Assembly (NCBI GenBank): GCA_937951895.1
Contig: CALFER010000029.1
Coordinates: forward strand, 1 to 64,000
Direction of reading: 5' to 3'
From: an uncultured bacterium
GTDB taxonomy: Bacteria > CSSED10-310 > CALFER01
Length of the DNA stretch: 64,000 nucleotides
Shown here: piece after piece, positions 1-9,557 of the stretch
How positions within the stretch are numbered: position 1 is the first letter of the stretch
How the letters are laid out: every line of letters begins with the position of its first letter
The notes under the pieces: model-generated
What the model saw: only the letters and a program-made list of their open reading frames with translations
Database searches by the model: none
Told to the model about the DNA's origin: nothing
Program-made: the position numbers and the translations under genes

Positions 1-1746
1 ATTCAGGATCGCTTCGATCTGGTCACGGATGTACCCCTTGACGGCCTCGGGATCTTTCAATTGCGATTTCCGATACCGGTCGTACAAGCCATCGATGATT
101 CTCCGCGTCGGTTCGACACCGAGATCCGATAAGATCAATAACTCCTCAATCTCGTCGATCACCCCTTCATCGATCGATGTTTTTCCCGCCAGGATCTTCT
201 CAATCCCTCCGATCAGGCTGGATTTCGTCTTCAGCAACCCCTTCTTGAGTCTCTGAAAGAAATCATCCTCGGCGGGGATACGATCCCAGAGTGCCGCGAG
301 CACTTTGCGGTCGCCACCGTCGACTTTGAATTCCTTCAGCGATTCCGGCTTGCTCAGCATTTTCCTGAGGTCTCGGAGATGATTCAGCGTTTCCTGCCCG
401 ACGGGATGCCCTTCCGGCAACGATTCGATCGACTCGAGATACGCTTCGACGGCCCTGACAACCTTCAACTGCCGTTCATATGCGAAACCGATTTCCCTCT
501 GGATTTCGGCAAAATCAGGCGAATCGTCCGCGAGGGTCTTCTTCAGACCGGTCAGTATCTTGAGAGCCTTATGCCCTTCCTGGTGTTCGGAATAGGCATG
601 TGCCAGATCGATCTGCAGTCGGAACTCCGTCGATGCATCGGCATGATTCAATGCCTTCAGCAACCATTCGATTGCATTGGCCTGATCACCGAGAGCGGTG
701 CAGATCGACGCCGCATGCTGGAGGAGTTTCATCCGTTCATTTCCGGAATGAATGTGTACGAGACCCTTCAGAACATGCTCCATTGCAGCGGTGTGCTGAT
801 TCCGTGTGGTTTCGAGATCTGCCAGCCACGCATGGAGACTTCCGAGCAATTCGTCCGGCAGGTCGGGGATCGCGAGTGCGGCATCGGCTTCCTTGATAGC
901 CTGCGGTACGCGTCCGAGATCCCGATACACTCTGCCCAGCTTGAACCGGACTCTCGCCTCCTCCTGTGTGTTTCTCGACGAAATCATCCGGATGGCCTGC
1001 TCGAATTTTTCCATCGCACCAAGCAGATCGTCCGACCGAATGAGCAGATCGCCGCAATTCTCGAGCACAGGACTGAGATCTGAATCGGTCAACTCCCCGG
1101 TGGCAATCGCCTTGTTGAGATACCCGCGGATGACATCGGGGTCTTTGCCGAGAGTTTCAGCGAGTCGGGCGGCATCCAGGAACAGGACCGACTTTTCCCG
1201 TATGCGACTTCTTTCGAACTTTTCGATGGTTGTTTCTATCAGCGCATAGACGTCGGCGCCGCGGCCGCGCATGTCCGAGAAACGAATCAATGATCCGAGA
1301 AGATAAGCGGCAGTCTGCATATCCTCGGTCTCAATCGACTTGAAAAACATCTCGCGGCAGACACTGACCATCTCGTCGATCTGCTCCTCGGAAACTGACT
1401 CGGTATCACCTGAATCAAGCACCATCGCGCACACCAGTTTCGAGGCGTTCAATCGATCCGGAACAGGCAGGTTCGCCGACCGGGCAAGTCGGATCGCATC
1501 CGTCAGTCCTCCGATATCGGACTTGCCCATTGCAGCCGACAACTGGAGATGCTGATAACTCAGAATGTCGGTTTCTTTTTGCGGCCATTCCCGTTGCGCG
1601 GCCCTGGCCAGGATCGACAATGCGAGATCATGGTCGCGGTCTTCGATGAGCAGGGGAATCAGTTCCAGATAGTTCTGGAACTGACCCGGTTCGGATTCGA
1701 CTGATTTGAGCAGTTTGCGCTTTTTTAAAGTCGAGAAAAACCCCAT
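1..1746 (-). CDS. ftsY: FtsY (SRP receptor) with long TPR-like N-terminal extension, C-terminus beyond window
   Basis: An open frame of 582 codons runs off the left edge. Its last ~90 residues in the window (from about residue 492, with RLKKGLLKTKSSLIGG then EELLILSDLGVEPT) match the four-helix N domain of FtsY/SRP54 GTPases, which docks SRP-bound ribosomes at the membrane. The GTPase G domain must lie outside the window. The first ~490 residues are a helical-repeat region with TPR-like helix pairs (for example residues around FKLGRVYRDLGRVPQAIKEA). FtsY proteins usually carry an acidic or membrane-binding A domain here, not a large TPR array. The ATG has a good AGGAG site five bases upstream. 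The N-domain call is secure; the role of the extension is inferred to be protein or ribosome binding. Confidence 0.85.
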   Translation of the reverse strand, partial: MGFFSTLKKRKLLKSVESEPGQFQNYLELIPLLIEDRDHDLALSILARAAQREWPQKETDILSYQHLQLSAAMGKSDIGGLTDAIRLARSANLPVPDRLNASKLVCAMVLDSGDTESVSEEQIDEMVSVCREMFFKSIETEDMQTAAYLLGSLIRFSDMRGRGADVYALIETTIEKFERSRIREKSVLFLDAARLAETLGKDPDVIRGYLNKAIATGELTDSDLSPVLENCGDLLIRSDDLLGAMEKFEQAIRMISSRNTQEEARVRFKLGRVYRDLGRVPQAIKEADAALAIPDLPDELLGSLHAWLADLETTRNQHTAAMEHVLKGLVHIHSGNERMKLLQHAASICTALGDQANAIEWLLKALNHADASTEFRLQIDLAHAYSEHQEGHKALKILTGLKKTLADDSPDFAEIQREIGFAYERQLKVVRAVEAYLESIESLPEGHPVGQETLNHLRDLRKMLSKPESLKEFKVDGGDRKVLAALWDRIPAEDDFFQRLKKGLLKTKSSLIGGIEKILAGKTSIDEGVIDEIEELLILSDLGVEPTRRIIDGLYDRYRKSQLKDPEAVKGYIRDQIEAILN

Positions 1747-1800
1747 GAGAGACTCCTGTTCAGAGATGGATGCGCAATCGATACATCAAGAGCGGGTGGA

Positions 1801-2574
1801 TTATTGGATTTTCTCAAGCCATTCGCGCGCCGACCGATTCAGAGGACTCTTGTCCGTTGTGTTCCTCAGAACCTTGTTGAAGTCCGATTCTGCGTCGGTA
1901 AGCAGACCGCGGTGCCAATATGCTTTTCCGCGATTGAACATGGCTTCGAAATTCGTTGGATTCAATTTGATCGCCGAGTCGTATGACGTGATGGCTCCGG
2001 CGTAATCCGCTTTCGCAAATGCGATGTCGCCCATTTTCATATACGGCATATCGAACAGGGGATCGAGCCGGATTGCCGCCGTAAAATCCTCCGTGGCTTC
2101 ATCCATGCGATCGAGCGCCATGTAACTCGAACCGCGATTGAACCGAGCGGCCGCAGGTGTTCGATAATCCGCGTCATCGATGGCCCGAGTCGCCGCCGCG
2201 ATCGCCTTCTCATACCGCCCTGCCGCCAGATACGCACTCGACAGATTGTTCATCAGCTCCGAGTCGGACTCATCAAGCTCCGCGGCCTGTTCGAGATTAT
2301 CGACGGCCGCATCGAGCATTCCGATCTGGAGATAGGCCAGACCGAGCCCATGGAGGATGAGGGGTTGCCGGGGAGCGATTTCGAGTGCTTCTTTCAGAAC
2401 TTTGATCGCCTCCTGCGGATTCCCTTTGTTCAGATATCCGATACCGGTATCATATCGCAGTTTCGCCGGAGACCCATCGCGCAACTCGGTTCTTCCGGCG
2501 CATCCCGAAAACCAAACCAACGCGGCAGTCGCAATCGCAATCATTCCCAGTTTCAATTGAATCACTCTTTTCAT
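1801..2574 (-). CDS. TPR lipoprotein, PilF/PilW-like
   Basis: A 257-residue exported protein: MKR start, hydrophobic stretch and a lipobox (WFSGC) give a lipoprotein, and five or six consecutive TPR units follow (repeats such as YLNKGNPQEAIKVLKEALEI and MGDIAFAKADYAGAITSYDS). TPR lipoproteins of this size include PilF/PilW secretin pilotins, so a role in assembling an outer-membrane complex is possible, and a GspF/PilC-type gene lies two genes upstream. An in-frame ATG 12 codons earlier overlaps the preceding gene, but the internal ATG is preferred: it has GGGAG at suitable spacing and puts the signal peptide at the N-terminus. Same strand as ftsY, 54 bases upstream of it, so co-transcription is likely. 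Confidence 0.8.
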   Translation of the reverse strand: MKRVIQLKLGMIAIATAALVWFSGCAGRTELRDGSPAKLRYDTGIGYLNKGNPQEAIKVLKEALEIAPRQPLILHGLGLAYLQIGMLDAAVDNLEQAAELDESDSELMNNLSSAYLAAGRYEKAIAAATRAIDDADYRTPAAARFNRGSSYMALDRMDEATEDFTAAIRLDPLFDMPYMKMGDIAFAKADYAGAITSYDSAIKLNPTNFEAMFNRGKAYWHRGLLTDAESDFNKVLRNTTDKSPLNRSAREWLEKIQ

Positions 2575-2606
2575 TTGTTTCTCCCAGCACATCCGATCGT
2601 GAATGG

Positions 2607-3419
2607 TCATGCTCCGCTCGGCCAGGTCAGCTGAATTTCATCGCCGGGCTTGGACCCGAGCGCAGCCCGGGCATTCGATTCGCGAACCGCGATTTCGAGA
2701 TATCCCAGACTGCCGACCAGAGCAATCGGTTCACCCCGTTTCGATGCCTGGAGATAAAACTGCTTGATCCCTGGGATTTCATGAGCCCCGATGCGGATCA
2801 ACGGGGTTTTTCCGGCATGGTTTTCGCTCATGGCGTCCAACTGCTCACGAGGGATGTTTGTCACGAGATTTCCGAAATGGTCGCTGAACAGAACGACTCC
2901 CGACAGAGTGTTTTCCTGGATCGGCCTGGGCTTCGGGATCTCCAGTACCGTGTAGTTTTCAATCGGTTCTCCGAACATCGAGACATCATGAGTCTTGGAA
3001 AACCATGCCGCCGTGGGTGCGAACACATCGCGACCATGGAATGTTTCTGCATGGCGTGGCAGCATGTAGTGTTCCTGATCGAGTTCGATGACCAGACTGA
3101 TGGAGTCGATCGAGAGTACTTCGGTGAGAATCCCGTTATCCGGCAGGATATAGTAATGGTTCTCACCGACAGCCAGCAACGGACGTCGCTCGGATCCAAC
3201 GCCCGGATCGACGACTGCAACAAAAATGGTCGGCGTTGGTGAATAAGGCACTGCCGATGCCAGTACGAACGCAGCCTGAACGATACTGAAAGGCGATATA
3301 TCGTGGCACAGATCGATGATGTCGGCCTCGGGATTGATCTTCTTGATGACGCTTTTCATCGCGCCGACCAGATAGTTATCCGGTCCGAAGTCAGAGAGCA
3401 GACTGATGAACGGTCTCAT
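2607..3419 (-). CDS. S-adenosyl-L-methionine hydrolase (adenosine-forming), DUF62 family
   Basis: A 270-residue protein with the full-length signature of the SAM hydroxide adenosyltransferase family: LLSDFGPDNYLVGAMK at the N-terminus, then DLCHDISPF and FVAVVDPGVGSERRP, then a C-terminal beta-barrel domain with LFSDHFGNLVTNI. Members cleave SAM to adenosine and L-methionine using an activated water; the related fluorinase/chlorinase enzymes share the fold. The Asp of SDFG and the DPGVG motif are present. It is cytoplasmic. The ATG follows AGGAGG by seven bases. The downstream TPR lipoprotein is 32 bases away on the same strand. Confidence 0.9.
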   Translation of the reverse strand: MRPFISLLSDFGPDNYLVGAMKSVIKKINPEADIIDLCHDISPFSIVQAAFVLASAVPYSPTPTIFVAVVDPGVGSERRPLLAVGENHYYILPDNGILTEVLSIDSISLVIELDQEHYMLPRHAETFHGRDVFAPTAAWFSKTHDVSMFGEPIENYTVLEIPKPRPIQENTLSGVVLFSDHFGNLVTNIPREQLDAMSENHAGKTPLIRIGAHEIPGIKQFYLQASKRGEPIALVGSLGYLEIAVRESNARAALGSKPGDEIQLTWPSGA

Positions 3420-3468
3420 GAAATGACCTCCTCATCCCTTGTGGAACGAATGGGCAAGCCCGATCGTT

Positions 3469-4500
3469 TCAGCGAAGCAGTTTTTCGAGACCCGAAAAAT
3501 GACCGGACCAGAAATGAATGATCACGGTCGCCAGATAGATCGCGACCATGAGAAACGCGATCACGGGCAGAATTCTAAGGAAATCGCGGATTCTTGACAA
3601 GCCTTCCGCCCTAAGAATCTCGTTCGCACGATCCATCATCTCGGGAATCGCCCCCGATGCTTCACCGACTTCCGTCATCTGAATCATCAACCGAGGGAAC
3701 AGCGGGACCGATGCAAGAACTCCGGTCAGGGTATTGCCGCTTCGCATCATGTCCATCCGCGACCGCTCGATCGATTCCATGATTCCCGGATCGGCCGTGC
3801 TCAACGCCGCCAATCGAAGACTTTCCTGAATCTCGAGCCCGGATCTCAGACACATCGACAGCATCCAGGCAAAACGCGACGACTCAAGCGCGGTAACGGC
3901 GTATCCGACATACGGGATACTCCGGACGATTCGAAAAGCTTGCTTGCGGGCATGTTCAACGGATCGAAGACGCCTCGCGGCGATCTTCAACCCGTAAAAA
4001 ACTGAGAGGATCAGTGCGATCGGAGTCAGAACCGCCTTGAGATACACGTCGAGGCCCTGCATGAACAAGATGGGTGCAGAAAGAGCGAAAAAACTGAAGA
4101 ACAGAAGGAAAACCGGATACGCCAGAGCGCTCCGGACTTCCCGCCGCAGCCGCACGGTTGCCTCACAGATCTCGGCGCACGTCGCAAACGCCTGTGCAAT
4201 ACGCCCGGTCGATTCAGCGCTCTCCATCAGCGATGGCAGTGCCGCCGGAAGGACGCGCTGCCAGTGTCGGAAGCCATCCGTCAGAGTTCCGCCGGTTTGA
4301 ATCGAAAGGATCAGGTCATCGAGAAATCGGGCGATCGCACGCGGATGTGCTGTCCGACGCAGGATTTCCAATGCGTCCAGGATGGAAAGACCGGATTGCT
4401 GTGTCACGGAGATCTGGCGAAAAACCAGCGCCAATTCGGCTGGATTGAGATGCGAAATCGTGGAACTTATCGGGCGATCCGAGCGTATTGTCACCAGCAT
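3469..4500 (-). CDS. Type II secretion / type IV pilus inner-membrane platform protein (GspF/PilC family)
   Basis: A 343-residue protein with two T2SSF domains: the first at about residues 25-140 (LALVFRQISVTQQSGLSILDALE), the second at about 215-335 (SRFAWMLSMCLRSGLEIQESLR, MIQMTEVGEASGAIPEM). Three hydrophobic segments lie around residues 140, 165 and 320. GspF/PilC proteins form the inner-membrane platform that connects the assembly ATPase with pseudopilin extraction. No ATPase, pilin or secretin gene lies beside it here, so this is an orphan copy in this window. The start at MLVTIRS is preferred to an ATG eight codons earlier because it is preceded by GGGAGA at six bases. Confidence 0.82.
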   Translation of the reverse strand: MLVTIRSDRPISSTISHLNPAELALVFRQISVTQQSGLSILDALEILRRTAHPRAIARFLDDLILSIQTGGTLTDGFRHWQRVLPAALPSLMESAESTGRIAQAFATCAEICEATVRLRREVRSALAYPVFLLFFSFFALSAPILFMQGLDVYLKAVLTPIALILSVFYGLKIAARRLRSVEHARKQAFRIVRSIPYVGYAVTALESSRFAWMLSMCLRSGLEIQESLRLAALSTADPGIMESIERSRMDMMRSGNTLTGVLASVPLFPRLMIQMTEVGEASGAIPEMMDRANEILRAEGLSRIRDFLRILPVIAFLMVAIYLATVIIHFWSGHFSGLEKLLR

Positions 4501-4640
4501 TCGTTCTCCCAGAGGCATACACATGATCGATGCATTCAGCGGCGTGTGTCGAGTATAGGCGATCGATCCGGAATCGGCAAATGGAACATCCGAAATGCTC
4601 AGCTGACAAACAGATTGAAATCGAATAGACTTTCTTAATT

Positions 4641-6422
4641 ATGCGTTGTCCGAACGTCATTCATTTCGCTCTGCTCCTATCCCTCTTCCATACAGGCTCC
4701 GTCAGGTCTGTGGGATCGGAAGACCGTCTGGTTTTGATCCGGGAGGGATTTCGGGACGGACTGCTCGACACCGTCAGGCAGGAAGCCGAGCTCTATCTGA
4801 ACGAGAACGCCTCCTCAGCGGCTGCGCCCGAAGTTCATCTCATACTGGCGTTTTTGGATTTGAAAGCGAACAATTCGAAATCCGCAAAGTCCCACCTCAA
4901 GAACGCTCTCAAGGGAGAGAAATCGATCTCATCACGCGCAGCGTATGAACTCGGACGCCTCTCCTGGTCCTCCGGAGACTATTCGGGAGCGTCGGATATG
5001 TTTGCGCAGGCAGCCGCGGATTCCCCGGATTCGACCATGAGAACCGAAGCGGTTTACTGGCGGGGTCGCGCTTTGTTCATGGCAGGTGATTGTGTGAGAG
5101 CCGCGGCGGTCTTTCAGGCTGAAACAGCGAATTTCGTTGACGAGCGGCGCAACCATATCCGTTACATGACCGCCCGATGCGCATACAATGCAAAGAATTA
5201 TACCGTCGCACGCGAACACCTCACTGAACTGATCCAATCACCCGATCTTCCGGGTGACTGGGAACTCGATGCCTGGACAATGCTGGCTTACATCGATTAC
5301 TCCGATCGGAAACTCGATGACGCAGCCCGATGGATCGAACGCGCGATCCAGATGAAAGCCGATCCGCAGAATGTTCTGTTCCGAATCCGATTGGCGATTC
5401 AGGCACAGGACTGGCAGTGCGCGCAGGCATGGTGCCGGCGTGCGCGACAGGATCTGGATACCGGTGAGGTTCAGCAGATGGATGAGATTCTGATGTTGGA
5501 AGCGCTCGCAACCAGCCGGCTTCTGGATGCATGGTCACGGCCAGACTGGTCGATGCCTCTGATCGCTCGGCTTGAACAGGCAGCCCCGACCGAATCCGCC
5601 ACGTTGTTGACTGAACTGCTGGCTTCGCACCGCACACCGCTCGCTCCTGAAACCGCGCGTTTCGCTGCCGAACTGAAACAGCACGATCCCAAAACATGCG
5701 GTCTGTTCGTCGCGGAATTGTATCGACAGGCGGGAGACGCGGACCTGGCACTCCATTGGGTTCTTCGAAGCCTTCAGGCACGAGGAGAACCGCGACCGGA
5801 TCCCGCCCTGGAATCACTCATGATTCAGCTTCTCGCGATGTCCGGAGACGCCGATTCGGCAGCAGCTATGCTCGATACCGCTTCCTTATCCGACAATCCA
5901 TCCGCGTCACCGGATGCACAGCTCGAGCAGGTGCATATCACATTCCGAAAGGGTGATTTCATTCGCGCAATCGCCGAATATCAGACCTGGTTAGTGGCGA
6001 ATCCGGATTCCAGCCGATCCGGGGAAGCAGCATTCTGGCTTGGCGAAGCCTGCATGCGCGCGGACGACATTCCGAACGCGGTGACGGCTTTCGAGCGTGT
6101 GCTGGATCATGCCACGGAAGGATCAAAACTCAGCGGGTCCGCGCTGTACCGATTGATCGAGTGTCTGGTGAAACAGGAAAACTGGGCCGGAATCGTCGAG
6201 CGATTTGAGGAATCCAGGGAACGCACGGCAACACATCCGAAGCGGGCAGAGATTCTGTTCTATGTCGGATATGCCGAAGCCCGACTGGGTCGCTTCGAAC
6301 AATCTCTGATGCATCTCGGCGAATCGATCGATGCTCATCCGGATGAAGCGATCGTCACGCAGGCGAAAGACCTGATCATCCGGATCAGAAACGAGACTGA
6401 CCGAAATGGAGCCGACACATGA
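4641..6422 (+). CDS. Exported TPR protein, first of an envelope-motor operon
   Basis: A 593-residue protein with a hydrophobic signal-like N-terminus (FALLLSLFHTGSVRS) followed by TPR or Sel1-like helix pairs throughout, for example ELGRLSWSSGDYSGASDMF and LGEACMRADDIPNAVTAFERV. It is likely periplasmic. Its stop overlaps the start of the next, larger TPR gene (ATGA), and ExbB/ExbD/TonB-like genes follow, so it probably belongs to an envelope-spanning motor, comparable to TPR partners of Tol-Pal (CpoB) or of gliding systems. No Shine-Dalgarno sequence is visible just before the ATG; the upstream stretch is AT-rich, so a leaderless or short-leader message is possible. No enzymatic motif was seen. 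Confidence 0.75.
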   Translation: MRCPNVIHFALLLSLFHTGSVRSVGSEDRLVLIREGFRDGLLDTVRQEAELYLNENASSAAAPEVHLILAFLDLKANNSKSAKSHLKNALKGEKSISSRAAYELGRLSWSSGDYSGASDMFAQAAADSPDSTMRTEAVYWRGRALFMAGDCVRAAAVFQAETANFVDERRNHIRYMTARCAYNAKNYTVAREHLTELIQSPDLPGDWELDAWTMLAYIDYSDRKLDDAARWIERAIQMKADPQNVLFRIRLAIQAQDWQCAQAWCRRARQDLDTGEVQQMDEILMLEALATSRLLDAWSRPDWSMPLIARLEQAAPTESATLLTELLASHRTPLAPETARFAAELKQHDPKTCGLFVAELYRQAGDADLALHWVLRSLQARGEPRPDPALESLMIQLLAMSGDADSAAAMLDTASLSDNPSASPDAQLEQVHITFRKGDFIRAIAEYQTWLVANPDSSRSGEAAFWLGEACMRADDIPNAVTAFERVLDHATEGSKLSGSALYRLIECLVKQENWAGIVERFEESRERTATHPKRAEILFYVGYAEARLGRFEQSLMHLGESIDAHPDEAIVTQAKDLIIRIRNETDRNGADT

Positions 6423-9400
6423 AAGTTGCCAGCCGGACCGTACGCCATGGGATGTGTTTTTGCGCGCTGTTGATCGGCTTGTATTCCACGGAGGAAATCA
6501 CCGCCCAGTCTCAGAGTAAACCGGAACTCGATGTTCCGGAAGTGGTCATCAACGTGACGACACCGGAACTCATGAAAGGGCAAAAGGAGCAGATATCGAC
6601 GTTGGAGGGGCAGAATGCCCTCCGATTGGTCTCGGATACAGTCTCGAAGTCCACCGTCGCATTGCCCGATGCGCTGCAGGTCACCGATCAGCCGTCCCTG
6701 AACCCACCCAGGAGCTGTTTTTCACCCTGCTTCGGTTCTCCGATCGCGACACTTTTCGGCTCATCGGGACGCTTCGGCGCAGCCGCCAGGGCGTATCAAA
6801 AGGGGAAATGGGTGAAGGCAGCGGAACTGCTGATGCCGGTTGCGATGCGTGAACCACCGGAGGAACGGACGCCGGAAGCGCTCTATTTCGTGGCGCAGTG
6901 CAACATGCATCTGGGTGATGCGGGATCAGCCGCCGGAGCGCTTGACCGCCTGCGTCGCGTTGCTCCTGCCAACCCGCTCGCGGAATATGCCGTGTATGAA
7001 CTGGGATGGATCTACTTACAGAGCGGCAATTATGAACGTTCGACCGAGATGGCCGATCGGTTTCGTTCTGAATATCCGTCCAGCCCTCTCATGCCTTATG
7101 CCCGTTATCTGCAATCCGCCATCCATTACGCCAATTCGAACTATCGGGCCGCCCTGATTGAACTCGAAGGCATCGTTGCCGGTTACCCGCTCTTCCCGTA
7201 TCTTCCGGAGACGCAATTCTGGGTGGCGGAAAACCGCTATTATCTGCGTGAGTTGGACGCATCGATCAATCAATACACGGACTATCTGCGGAATTTTCCC
7301 GATGGAGACCGGGCAGCCGAAGCATTGTATGGCAGAGCCTTCGCACGACTCGATCAATCCGATCTGGATGCGGCACTCGAAGACTTTCATACTCTGATTC
7401 AGCGTTTCCCTCAGAAAAATCTGAGTTTCGAGGCAGCATATCAGACCGGCAAGATCTATATTCTGAAAGGGGACAGCGCTTCAGCCATCCGCTATCTGAA
7501 ACTTGCCTCGCAGATGGAATCCAAAAACCCCGCCCGCGAACTCGAAATCCGAGCTTGGATCGAGTATGAGAGCACCAATTACGCACGGGCATCCGAGATA
7601 TTCGGGCAGTTGAGTTCCGAGGCCGCAGGCTCCGGGCACGGCCAGGATATGGCATTCATGTCAGCCTTGTGTCTGTACCAGCAGAAACAGTATCTGAAAA
7701 GCGCGACGGCTTTCCAGAATCTCTCGCAACAGGCGAAAGGAACCCTGGCGTATGCCGCGCGCGCCAATGCCGGAATCGCTCTGATGCGCGCAGGCCAGCT
7801 GGAGGCGGCGATTACCGAGATGGATCAAGCGCTGACGTCGCCGTTGCCGCTGAGGGGTTACGAGTTGTACGCGCTGTATGCGGGTGAAATTCTGTATCGA
7901 CTCGGACGCTTTGATGAGTCCCGTGTTCGATTCGAGAGTCTTCGGGAGAGGGATACTCCGGAAGATCTGAAGTCCGAGATCGACCGGGGTATCGCTTGGA
8001 ATCTCTACGCCATGAAGAATTGGAAGGATGCCGCGACGGCTTTCGGAGGATTTGCGCGGCAGTATGCCAAATCCAGATACCGACCGGAAGCACTGCTCCG
8101 ACAGGCAGAGTGCCTGTTCAACATGCAGGATTATGAAAGCGCCCGAATTCGGTTTGCCGGTTTGATCGAACAGTATCCGATCCATCCCGAAGCACTCGAA
8201 GCCCGACTTCTCATGGCACAAATCGATGGAATCCAGGGCCGGCATGACGACGCCGTGGCGACCCTCGACAACGCACTGCGGCTGGCATCCCAACCGCGTG
8301 ATCGCCAGAGAATACGGATTCTACTCGGCGACACGGAGCGGAATCGAGGCGATTTCGGTCGGGCAGCGGACATATACCGCACCGCATATCTCGATCACCC
8401 CGAAAGCGATCTCGCCCCATCCGCACTCATCAAGCAGGCGGATTGCATCTACAGCCAGGAGGATTACGCACTGGCCGTATCGATCTACCGGCAGATCATC
8501 GATCGCTTCCCGACTGCACCGGAAGCCGCCACCGCACAGTACTCGCTGGGTCTCACCTACTTCCAGACCAATCGCCTCGACGAGTATCTCAAGGAATGCC
8601 AGGAAATCGCCCGGAATCATCCCGGGACTCCTCAAGCCGCTCTGGCACTGTCCGGAGCGGTCGATGTACTGATCGATCAGAAGCGGTATGATGAGGCGAT
8701 CGAGATCTATCGGCGGATGCTGGACGATCCGACCCCGGAGCCCGACCGGCAGAGCATCCGTTTCAAACTGGCGAAACTGTATACCGATGCCGGCCGACCC
8801 CGGGAAGCGACCGTGGAATACCGGAAACTGATGGAGCAGCCCGATGCCGGACTGTATGCGGCCGATGCGGCGATGGAATTGAGTGATATCGAATCCGAGG
8901 CGGGTCATGTCGAGGAAGCCAATCGTCTGCTGCAGTGGGTGATCGAACATGCGCCGAATCATCCGCGCATCAGCGCTGTGCTGCTTCGCGCCGGACGTGT
9001 CGCGTTCGATGCCGGTCAGTACGAGTCCGCATCACAGTATCTGCTGCGACTGGTCGAGCAATTCCCGGGGGCGGAACAGCGTGAACAGGCATGGCTCATG
9101 CTCGCGTCAATCGGAATCGAAACCGGGCGGTGCAGGGAGTATGAGAGTTGGCTGGAGCAGGCGTCGAGATCCGCTGACCGGGCCATTCAGGCCAGAACGG
9201 TTTTGATCAAGGCCCGATGCCTCGAAAATGACCGTCACCCGGACGATGCGCTGCAGGAGTATCTTAAAATCACCTACCTGTTTCATGATGTACCGGAGTG
9301 TGTTATTGATGCAGCCCAGAGAGCGGGCGACATTCTGACGGCTCAGAAGAAGACGGAAGACGCGGCCAAGATGTATGCCAAGGCGCGTTCGTTGCGGGAT

Positions 9401-9544
9401 GGAACCCCCGACACGAATCCGGATGCCGTTCACACACCGTCGGCCACACCGACGCAGGAAGTACAACAACCGGAACCCGGCCCGGGGCAATCGGGCAAGG
9501 GTTCGTCCAAGACCGGAAAGTCCGCGAAGAAGGGCAAGAAATAG
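6419..9544 (+). CDS. Large exported TPR protein associated with ExbB/ExbD/TonB-like genes
   Basis: A 1041-residue protein starting with a signal-like segment (FCALLIGLYSTEEITAQ). A low-complexity stretch follows to about residue 110, then at least a dozen TPR units to about residue 990 (for example AVYELGWIYLQSGNYERSTE, ALYGRAFARLDQSDLDAALE, LGDTERNRGDFGRAADIYRT). The Lys/Gly/Ser-rich tail ends GKSAKKGKK and could bind peptidoglycan, nucleic acid or acidic surfaces. It overlaps the upstream TPR gene by four bases and is 13 bases before the ExbB-like gene. Large TPR scaffolds next to proton-driven motors are known for Tol-like and gliding machineries; the exact role here is inferred only from context. 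Confidence 0.78.
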   Translation: MKVASRTVRHGMCFCALLIGLYSTEEITAQSQSKPELDVPEVVINVTTPELMKGQKEQISTLEGQNALRLVSDTVSKSTVALPDALQVTDQPSLNPPRSCFSPCFGSPIATLFGSSGRFGAAARAYQKGKWVKAAELLMPVAMREPPEERTPEALYFVAQCNMHLGDAGSAAGALDRLRRVAPANPLAEYAVYELGWIYLQSGNYERSTEMADRFRSEYPSSPLMPYARYLQSAIHYANSNYRAALIELEGIVAGYPLFPYLPETQFWVAENRYYLRELDASINQYTDYLRNFPDGDRAAEALYGRAFARLDQSDLDAALEDFHTLIQRFPQKNLSFEAAYQTGKIYILKGDSASAIRYLKLASQMESKNPARELEIRAWIEYESTNYARASEIFGQLSSEAAGSGHGQDMAFMSALCLYQQKQYLKSATAFQNLSQQAKGTLAYAARANAGIALMRAGQLEAAITEMDQALTSPLPLRGYELYALYAGEILYRLGRFDESRVRFESLRERDTPEDLKSEIDRGIAWNLYAMKNWKDAATAFGGFARQYAKSRYRPEALLRQAECLFNMQDYESARIRFAGLIEQYPIHPEALEARLLMAQIDGIQGRHDDAVATLDNALRLASQPRDRQRIRILLGDTERNRGDFGRAADIYRTAYLDHPESDLAPSALIKQADCIYSQEDYALAVSIYRQIIDRFPTAPEAATAQYSLGLTYFQTNRLDEYLKECQEIARNHPGTPQAALALSGAVDVLIDQKRYDEAIEIYRRMLDDPTPEPDRQSIRFKLAKLYTDAGRPREATVEYRKLMEQPDAGLYAADAAMELSDIESEAGHVEEANRLLQWVIEHAPNHPRISAVLLRAGRVAFDAGQYESASQYLLRLVEQFPGAEQREQAWLMLASIGIETGRCREYESWLEQASRSADRAIQARTVLIKARCLENDRHPDDALQEYLKITYLFHDVPECVIDAAQRAGDILTAQKKTEDAAKMYAKARSLRDGTPDTNPDAVHTPSATPTQEVQQPEPGPGQSGKGSSKTGKSAKKGKK

Positions 9545-9557
9545 GAGACGACGACCG

